Shown one piece after another: positions 58,535 through 64,000 of a DNA stretch of 64,000 nt (within the stretch, counting starts at the first letter, position 1; each line of letters begins with the position of its first letter). Below the pieces are notes generated by a model. It searched no databases. It saw nothing but the letters and a program-made list of their open reading frames with translations, and was not told the origin of the DNA. This stretch comes from Burkholderia sp. D-99 (lineage in GTDB: Bacteria; Pseudomonadota; Gammaproteobacteria; Burkholderiales; Burkholderiaceae): assembly GCF_011605345.1 (NCBI RefSeq), contig NZ_JAAOXM010000001.1, forward strand, positions 1,302,001 through 1,366,000, in the 5' to 3' direction. Both the position numbers and the translations under genes were made by a program.

Positions 58535-60310
58535 TTAGAACGTGCGCGGCTTCGGCGGCACGGATTCGACCGTCAGCGGCTTCATTTGAACCGGCTTGTA
58601 GTCGAGGCGATCGCCTTCGCTGTACCACAGCGTGTGGCGCAGCCAGTTCTCGTCGTCGCGGTGTTCGTAGTCGCTGTGTGCGTGCGCGCCACGGCTTTCC
58701 TTGCGCGCTTCCGCCGACACCATCGTGGCGCGAGCGACTTCGATCAGGTTCTCCAGCTCGAGCGCTTCGACGCGCGCGGTGTTGAACACCTTCGACTTGT
58801 CCTTCAGGTGGATGTTTTCCACGCGTGCCGCCAGGCCGGCCATCTGGTCGACGCCTTCCTTCAGCAGTTCGGACGTGCGGAACACGCCTGCGTGCTTCTG
58901 CATCGTCGAGCGGATGTCGTTCGCGATGTCCTGCGTGTATTCACCCGAGGTCGACTTGTCGAGCTTCGCCAGGCGTGCCAGCGAGAATTCGCCTGCATCG
59001 GCCGGCAACGGCTTGTGTTCCTTCTGGTTCTTCACGTGCTCGACGATGTGGTTGCCGGCCGCACGGCCGAACACCACGAGGTCCAGCAGCGAGTTCGTGC
59101 CGAGGCGGTTCGCGCCGTGCACGGACACGCACGAGCATTCGCCCACTGCGTAGAAACCGTTGACCGGCTCCTTGTGATCGCGCGACGTGCCGACGACCTG
59201 ACCGTGGATGTTGGTCGGGATGCCGCCCATCTGGTAGTGGATCGTCGGGACGACCGGGATCGGTTCCTTGATCGCGTCGACGTTCGCGAACTTCAGCGCG
59301 ATTTCGCGGATCGACGGCAGACGCTTCATGATCGTCTCGGCGCCGATGTGCGACAGGTCGAGCAGCACGTGATCCTTGTTCGGACCCACGCCACGGCCTT
59401 CCTTGATTTCCTGGTCCATCGAACGCGACACGAAGTCACGCGGCGCCAGATCCTTCAGCGTCGGTGCATAGCGCTCCATGAAGCGCTCGCCGTTCGCGTT
59501 GCGCAGGATACCGCCTTCGCCGCGCACGCCTTCGGTGATCAGCACGCCCGCGCCGGCCACGCCGGTCGGGTGGAACTGCCAGAACTCCATGTCCTGCAGC
59601 GCGATGCCCGAACGCGCAGCCATGCCGAGGCCGTCGCCGGTGTTGATGAACGCGTTGGTCGATGCCGCGAAGATCCGGCCTGCGCCGCCCGTCGCGAACA
59701 GCGTCGTCTTGCCTTCCATGATGTAGACGTCACCCGTCTCCATCTCGAGGGCCGTCACGCCGAGCACGTCGCCTTCCGCGTCGCGGATCAGGTCGAGCGC
59801 CATCCATTCGACGAAGAACTGCGTCTTCGCTTCGACGTTCTGCTGGTACAGCGTGTGCAGCAGCGCGTGACCGGTACGGTCGGCGGCCGCGCATGCGCGC
59901 TGGACCGGCTTCTCGCCGTAGTTCGCGGTGTGGCCGCCGAACGGGCGCTGGTAGATCGTGCCGTCCGCGTTGCGGTCGAACGGCATGCCGAAGTGCTCGA
60001 GTTCGTACACGACGTTCGGCGCTTCACGGCACATGAATTCGATCGCGTCCTGGTCGCCGAGCCAGTCGGAACCCTTGATCGTGTCGTAGAAGTGGAAGTG
60101 CCAGTTGTCTTCGCTCATGTTGCCGAGCGATGCACCGATACCGCCCTGCGCGGCCACCGTGTGCGAACGCGTCGGGAACACCTTCGACAGCACGCCGACC
60201 GACAGGCCCGCGCGCGACAGTTGCAGCGCTGCGCGCAAGCCGGAGCCGCCCGCGCCGACGATCACCACGTCGAACTTGCGGCGCGGGAGGTTAGATTTGA
60301 TTGCAGCCAT
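58535..60310 (-). CDS. sdhA: Succinate dehydrogenase flavoprotein subunit
   Basis: A 591-residue FAD protein oxidising succinate to fumarate. The Rossmann motif is [22 protein letters not shown] at the N-terminus; the covalent FAD His is in [19 protein letters not shown]. The active-site region includes [22 protein letters not shown] and the Arg/His part [26 protein letters not shown]. The C-terminus ([12 protein letters not shown]-type, here [19 protein letters not shown]) is complete. It lies between sdhD and sdhB with short gaps. Confidence 0.98.
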   Translation of the reverse strand: MAAIKSNLPRRKFDVVIVGAGGSGLRAALQLSRAGLSVGVLSKVFPTRSHTVAAQGGIGASLGNMSEDNWHFHFYDTIKGSDWLGDQDAIEFMCREAPNVVYELEHFGMPFDRNADGTIYQRPFGGHTANYGEKPVQRACAAADRTGHALLHTLYQQNVEAKTQFFVEWMALDLIRDAEGDVLGVTALEMETGDVYIMEGKTTLFATGGAGRIFAASTNAFINTGDGLGMAARSGIALQDMEFWQFHPTGVAGAGVLITEGVRGEGGILRNANGERFMERYAPTLKDLAPRDFVSRSMDQEIKEGRGVGPNKDHVLLDLSHIGAETIMKRLPSIREIALKFANVDAIKEPIPVVPTIHYQMGGIPTNIHGQVVGTSRDHKEPVNGFYAVGECSCVSVHGANRLGTNSLLDLVVFGRAAGNHIVEHVKNQKEHKPLPADAGEFSLARLAKLDKSTSGEYTQDIANDIRSTMQKHAGVFRTSELLKEGVDQMAGLAARVENIHLKDKSKVFNTARVEALELENLIEVARATMVSAEARKESRGAHAHSDYEHRDDENWLRHTLWYSEGDRLDYKPVQMKPLTVESVPPKPRTF

Positions 60311-60313
60311 TCT

Positions 60314-60682
60314 TTACACTCTCCAGAGAATCTGCGCGGCGTAGCCCGCACATGCGAGCAGCCAGACGATGGTCAGCGATTGCAGCAGCAGGCGCACACC
60401 GACGGGCTTCACGTAGTCCATCCAGATGTCGCGCACGCCGACCCATGCGTGGTAGAAGAGGGAAAGCAGCATCACGAAGGTCGCGAGCTTCATCCATTGC
60501 GCGGCGAAGATCGATGCCCAGCCTTCGTACGAGAAATCGTGCGCGCCGAAGAACAGGACGAGCAGAATGACCGTGTAGACTGCCATGATCGTGGCGGTGA
60601 TGCGCTGCGCAAGCCAGTCGCGCAGGCCGTAGTGTGCGCCGACGACGAGGCGCTTCGAGCCGATTCGGTTATTGGCTGCCAT
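60314..60682 (-). CDS. sdhD: Succinate dehydrogenase membrane anchor subunit D
   Basis: A 122-residue membrane anchor with three hydrophobic helices (about residues 29-47, 61-79, 95-117) carrying the SdhD motif RLVVGAHYGLRDWLAQRITATIMAVYT and FYHAWVGVRDIWMDYVKP, which includes a candidate quinone/heme region His and Asp-Tyr. It starts four bases after sdhC ends and stops three bases before the sdhA start. Confidence 0.93.
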   Translation of the reverse strand: MAANNRIGSKRLVVGAHYGLRDWLAQRITATIMAVYTVILLVLFFGAHDFSYEGWASIFAAQWMKLATFVMLLSLFYHAWVGVRDIWMDYVKPVGVRLLLQSLTIVWLLACAGYAAQILWRV

Positions 60683-60686
60683 TTTC

Positions 60687-61103
60687 TTAGAATGCTCCGA
60701 ACAGTTTGAGTGCCATGGCGATCGTCAGGGCGATCGAGACGACAAACGCGACGACTGCCGTCCGCTTGCCGCCTTCCTTCGTGACGGCGTCGTGGTTGAC
60801 GTCCATCAGCAGGTGGCGAATGCCGGCGCAGAAATGGTGGAAGAAGGCCCACGACAGTGCGAGGACGATCAGCTTGACGATGATGTTGGAGAGGAAAGCC
60901 TTGAAGACTTCGAAGCTGAGCTCTGACGTGAGGCTCTGGTCGAAGAGGAACAGCAGGAACGGCAGGAACAGGAACAGCAGCGCGCCGCTGACTCGATGGA
61001 GAATCGACAAAGTCGCTGCCAGCGGCATGCGATATTTCATCGTGATATCGCTGAATCCGATGTTCCGGTATTCCGGCCTCGGCTTTCTTACTGCGTCAGT
61101 CAT
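60687..61103 (-). CDS. sdhC: Succinate dehydrogenase cytochrome b556 subunit
   Basis: A 138-residue anchor subunit with three membrane helices. It has the family motif RPEYRNIGFSDITMKYRMPLAATLSILHRVSGALLF (Ser/Arg at the quinone site, His of HRVSG) and a heme-ligand region FHHFCAGIRHLLMDV. It heads the sdhCDAB-sdhE-gltA operon; its promoter must lie in 61104-61271, which is AT-rich, but boxes could not be fixed. Confidence 0.95.
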   Translation of the reverse strand: MTDAVRKPRPEYRNIGFSDITMKYRMPLAATLSILHRVSGALLFLFLPFLLFLFDQSLTSELSFEVFKAFLSNIIVKLIVLALSWAFFHHFCAGIRHLLMDVNHDAVTKEGGKRTAVVAFVVSIALTIAMALKLFGAF

Positions 61104-61271
61104 GCTAGACCCCTACTATGTTGTCACACTAATCCGCGATTTTAGCGCCTTTTTATATCGCGCTGCAGCGAAAGTCTGCTCTGGATAGTTGCGCGAACAA
61201 GAACAAAGGCGGCCCGAAACGTGCTTCGCAAGCGTGGGAATCGCGAAGCACTCGGCTTGAGCCGAAGCTAC

Positions 61272-62087
61272 TCAACTCAAGTCATTCTGATAGTAGTACC
61301 CGGTTGTGACATACCAGCCGCGACGCACTTCCACCGGCCGGTCTCCGTATGTATAGGACACGCGCTCGACAGACAGCAAAGGAAAACCCGCCGGCACGTG
61401 CAGCAGGTCGGCCACCGCCGGCTCCGCCGCCACCGCGCGGATCTTCTCCGTCGCGCGGATCATCCGTGTGCCGAACTCCGTCTCGAACATTGCGTAGAGC
61501 GGCCCCTTGTACTCGCTCAGCCGCTCGAACGTGAGCCCGCGGAACATCGCGCCCGGCAGCCAGATCTCGTCGAGCACCGTCACTTCGTTCTCGAACTCCA
61601 GCAGGCGGCGCACCTGCACGACCGGATCGGCCGGCTTCAGGTCGAGCTGCCGCGCGATCTCGGCCGGCGCACGCAGGCGCCGGCATTCGAGCAGGCGGCT
61701 TACGTGCGGGTGTTCGGCACCGTCGTCGGCCAGCAGGCGCAGGAAGCGGAACTGTGCGCGGTCCTCATTGTGCGTTGCAACAAAAGTACCCTTGCCCTGC
61801 CGCCGGACCACGAGGTTTTCGGCGGCCAGCTCGTCGATCGCCTTGCGAACGGTGCCCTGGCTGACCTTGTAGCGGGCCGCGAGCTCCACTTCGCTCGGGA
61901 TGATCTCGCCCGGCTTCCATTCACCGGTTTCGAGACTTTGCGTGATCAATGACTTAATCTGCTGGTATAACGGGCTGAACGTCGGCGACGGCGGCGCCGC
62001 AGGCGACGGTGCGGGATCGCCCGCGCCCGGCTGCCCTGGGCCGCCTGCGCCGGTCTGATTCGCGGTATTCGCCTGGTTCGATGTCAT
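61272..62087 (-). CDS. GntR/HutC-type regulator with UTRA domain
   Basis: A 271-residue regulator. After a Pro/Gly/Ala-rich N-terminal tail of about 35 residues comes the GntR winged helix (PLYQQIKSLITQSLETGEWKPGEIIPSEVELAARYKVSQGTVRKAIDELAAENLVVRRQGKGTFV). A UTRA ligand domain follows (about residues 120-265, with VVQVRRLLEFENEVTVLDEIWLP and YTYGDRPVEVRRGWYVTTGYYYQ). Starts at 62087 and 62096 are both possible. It sits between sdhC and mdh, divergent from mdh, so it is a plausible TCA-cycle regulator. A perfect palindrome 58 bp upstream is the likely binding site. The ligand is unknown. Confidence 0.92.
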   Translation of the reverse strand: MTSNQANTANQTGAGGPGQPGAGDPAPSPAAPPSPTFSPLYQQIKSLITQSLETGEWKPGEIIPSEVELAARYKVSQGTVRKAIDELAAENLVVRRQGKGTFVATHNEDRAQFRFLRLLADDGAEHPHVSRLLECRRLRAPAEIARQLDLKPADPVVQVRRLLEFENEVTVLDEIWLPGAMFRGLTFERLSEYKGPLYAMFETEFGTRMIRATEKIRAVAAEPAVADLLHVPAGFPLLSVERVSYTYGDRPVEVRRGWYVTTGYYYQNDLS

Positions 62088-62144
62088 GGCGCGCATTTCA
62101 TCACAAACCGCACTTTTTCGTCCACTCAATTTCCGCAAAACATC

Positions 62145-62160
62145 TGTCTTATATAAGACA
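62145..62160. promoter_or_regulatory. Perfect 16-bp palindrome, candidate GntR operator
   Basis: TGTCTTATATAAGACA is fully self-complementary. It stands in the gntR-mdh gap, upstream of the mdh -35 box. The size and AT centre fit a GntR-family dimer site; binding is inferred from proximity. Confidence 0.65.
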
Positions 62161-62171
62161 TATGATACCGT

Positions 62172-62200
62172 TTGACATTGCGCGTGACGGCTCCTACACT
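62172..62200 (+). promoter_or_regulatory. Sigma70-type promoter of mdh
   Basis: TTGACA (62172-62177), a 17-bp spacer, then TACACT (62195-62200). The -35 box is a perfect match to consensus. Transcription would start near 62207, leaving a leader of about 180 nt before mdh. The palindrome lies just upstream of the -35 box. Confidence 0.7.
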
Positions 62201-62384
62201 CCCGGTCGAGCAAGGGTTCGCGGGTGCAACAGCGCGTCCCCGGCTACGTGCCACGGCCGTCTCCAGGTTCACCGCGTCTGCCATCGCGAGTCCTCCGCCC
62301 TGCTTCAATGCAACGTTACGCACAACGCGCATAGAATGGCGTTTTCGCTAGCGTCCAACGCTTCAACCGTCCTGGAGATTTTCA

Positions 62385-63371
62385 ATGGCTAAGCCCGCAA
62401 AGCGCGTTGCCGTCACCGGCGCCGCAGGTCAAATCGCTTACTCCCTGCTGTTCCGCATCGCGAACGGCGACCTGCTCGGCAAGGACCAGCCGGTCATCCT
62501 GCAACTGCTCGACCTCCCGCAAGCCCAAGGCGCCGTCAAGGGCGTCGTGATGGAACTCGACGATTGCGCGTTCCCGCTGCTCGCGGGCGTCGTGATCACC
62601 GACGATCCCAAGGTTGCATTCAAGGATGCAGACGTCGCGCTGCTGGTCGGTGCACGTCCGCGCTCGAAGGGCATGGAGCGCAAGGACCTGCTGTCGGCAA
62701 ACGCCGAAATCTTCACGGTTCAGGGCGCTGCACTGAACGAAGTCGCCAGCCGCGACGTGAAGGTGCTGGTCGTCGGCAACCCGGCGAACACGAACGCATA
62801 CATCGCGATGAAGTCGGCGCCGGATCTGCCGAAGAAGAACTTCACGGCCATGCTGCGCCTCGACCACAACCGCGCGCTGTCGCAGCTCGCAGCGAAGTCG
62901 GGCAAGCCGGTCGCGTCGATCGAGAAGCTCGCCGTGTGGGGCAACCACTCGCCGACGATGTACCCGGATTTCCGCTTCGCGACCGCCGAAGGCGAATCGC
63001 TGCTGAAGCTGATCAACGACGACGTGTGGAACCGCGACACGTTCATCCCGACCGTCGGCAAGCGCGGCGCGGCGATCATCGAAGCGCGCGGCCTGTCGTC
63101 GGCAGCGTCGGCAGCCAACGCAGCGATCGACCACGTGCGTGACTGGGTCCTCGGCACGAACGGCAAGTGGGTCACGATGGGCATCCCGTCGGACGGCTCG
63201 TACGGCATCCCCGAAGACATCATCTACGGCGTGCCGGTCGTGTGCGAAAACGGCGAGTACAAGCGCATCGAAGGCCTGGAAATCGACGCGTTCTCGCGCG
63301 AGAAGATGGACGGCACGCTGGCCGAGCTGCTCGAAGAGCGCGATGGCGTCGCCCACCTGCTGAAGAACTAA
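62385..63371 (+). CDS. mdh: Malate dehydrogenase
   Basis: A 328-residue NAD-dependent malate dehydrogenase of the LDH-like MDH group common in beta-proteobacteria. The nucleotide motif is [26 protein letters not shown]; substrate Arg and loop are in [16 protein letters not shown], catalytic Asp/Arg in [17 protein letters not shown], and the active-site His in [20 protein letters not shown] precedes the ATG. It is divergent from the GntR gene and may be controlled by it. Confidence 0.98.
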
Positions 63372-63558
63372 GCATCACGCGCCTTTGCCGGGCGGCCCTC
63401 GGGCCACCCGGTTCCGGCCCGGGCCGGCGCCAGCCGCCGGCCCTGCCGAACGATCCGATCCGCGCACGTTTTGCCGCCCCGCGCCCGCCGCGCACCAGCC
63501 CAGAACCTGCCCGAATCCGATTTTCTCCACGTTGACCCGCTTCCCTGACGTAGACGAG

Positions 63559-64000
63559 ATGGCCGCGCTCACTCCTGCACAAGTGCTGTACGACGGGGCG
63601 TCCCCGCCCGCGATCCTGCCCTGCTGCGATCACTACGCGGGCAGCGAAAAGCTGATGCGCAAGTCGCTCGCGCTGCAGGCCGAGCTGGGTCCCGTATTCG
63701 ACATCACGTTCGACTGCGAGGACGGCGCGGCCGTCGGCCAGGAAGCCGCGCACGCGGCACTCGTCACCGAGATGCTCGGCAGCGACGAGAACCGCTTCGG
63801 CCGCGTCGGCGTCCGCATCCACGACTTTTCCCATCCGCACTGGCGCGACGACGTGCGCATCGTGCTGCGTGCGTCGCGCGCACCCGCCTACATCACGCTC
63901 CCGAAGATCGCGAGTGCCGCCGACGCAGCCGAAATGACCGCGTTCATCGAAGGCACGCGCCGCGAGCTCGGCATTACGCAGCCGATCCCGGTCGACGTGC
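63559..64000 (+). CDS. HpcH/HpaI citrate lyase-like CoA ester lyase (5' part)
   Basis: The first 147 residues of a gene running out of the window at base 64000. The start ATG at 63559 is preceded by GACGAG. The sequence has the TIM-barrel lyase pattern of the CitE-like family: the N-terminal SEKLMRKSLALQAELGPVFDITFDCEDGAAVGQE (metal-binding Asp/Glu: DCEDG), GRVGVRIHDFSHPHWRDDV (substrate Arg: RIHD) and RAPAYITLPKIASAADAAEM. Substrates in the family include malyl-, citramalyl- and citryl-CoA. It follows mdh by 187 bp on the same strand and may be co-transcribed. Confidence 0.82.
   Translation, partial: MAALTPAQVLYDGASPPAILPCCDHYAGSEKLMRKSLALQAELGPVFDITFDCEDGAAVGQEAAHAALVTEMLGSDENRFGRVGVRIHDFSHPHWRDDVRIVLRASRAPAYITLPKIASAADAAEMTAFIEGTRRELGITQPIPVDV

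Overview
The window looks like part of the second chromosome of a Burkholderia cepacia complex species. The base composition is strongly GC-rich and the coding regions use GC-rich third positions. Gene content matches too: the cepacian exopolysaccharide cluster II (bceM to bceU), a long leuCDB-asd-fimV-truA-trpFBA-accD-folC-dedD-cvpA-purF-metZ block, and an sdhCDAB-sdhE-gltA operon next to mdh. I saw no rRNA, tRNA, CRISPR array, prophage or insertion sequence. Names rest on protein family recognition by eye; no database search was run.

Layout. (1) 1-2868, minus: most of a selenocysteine-containing, Tat-exported formate dehydrogenase alpha subunit, cut by the window edge. (2) 2976-8210: a YihY/BrkB membrane protein, a trimeric porin, a VOC protein, an AadA-type aminoglycoside adenylyltransferase, an 8-bp tandem repeat, and an HU protein with a Lys/Ala-rich tail. 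(3) 8468-23101: the cepacian cluster II. It has three acyltransferases (bceU, bceS, bceO), GalU-type UDP-glucose pyrophosphorylase (bceT), a two-domain glycosyltransferase (bceR), a flippase (bceQ), a secreted beta-propeller-like protein (bceP) and the GDP-D-rhamnose pair (bceN, bceM). A 28-copy 13-bp tandem repeat and an unannotated 47-codon membrane ORF lie inside it. (4) 23210-43644, nearly all minus: amino-acid, purine, folate and fatty-acid genes in an order also known from Pseudomonas. It carries a solitary DNA methyltransferase between trpB and trpA, an entericidin gene between leuC and leuD, and a lone flgE-like hook gene between asd and fimV. (5) 43879-56068: an accessory stretch with two paralogous Tat-signal proteins, a cupin, a GST, an efflux MFS/LysR pair, a LysP/Lrp/DDAH group, a DUF1479 oxygenase, a VOC protein and an AraC regulator. 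(6) 56160-64000: TCA cycle genes (gltA, sdhE, sdhBADC), a GntR/UTRA regulator with a perfect 16-bp palindrome beside it, mdh and the start of a citrate-lyase-like gene.

The items most worth following up are regulatory and small. They are a 39-codon Thr/Ile/Lys-rich candidate leader peptide before asd; a structured leader with a terminator before metZ that partly resembles SAM-II aptamers; a TTCGATATTT-type motif repeated in front of several bce transcription units; the 47-codon ORF between bceT and bceS; and the two tandem repeat arrays. No wholly new multi-gene system was evident; most coding regions belong to known families.
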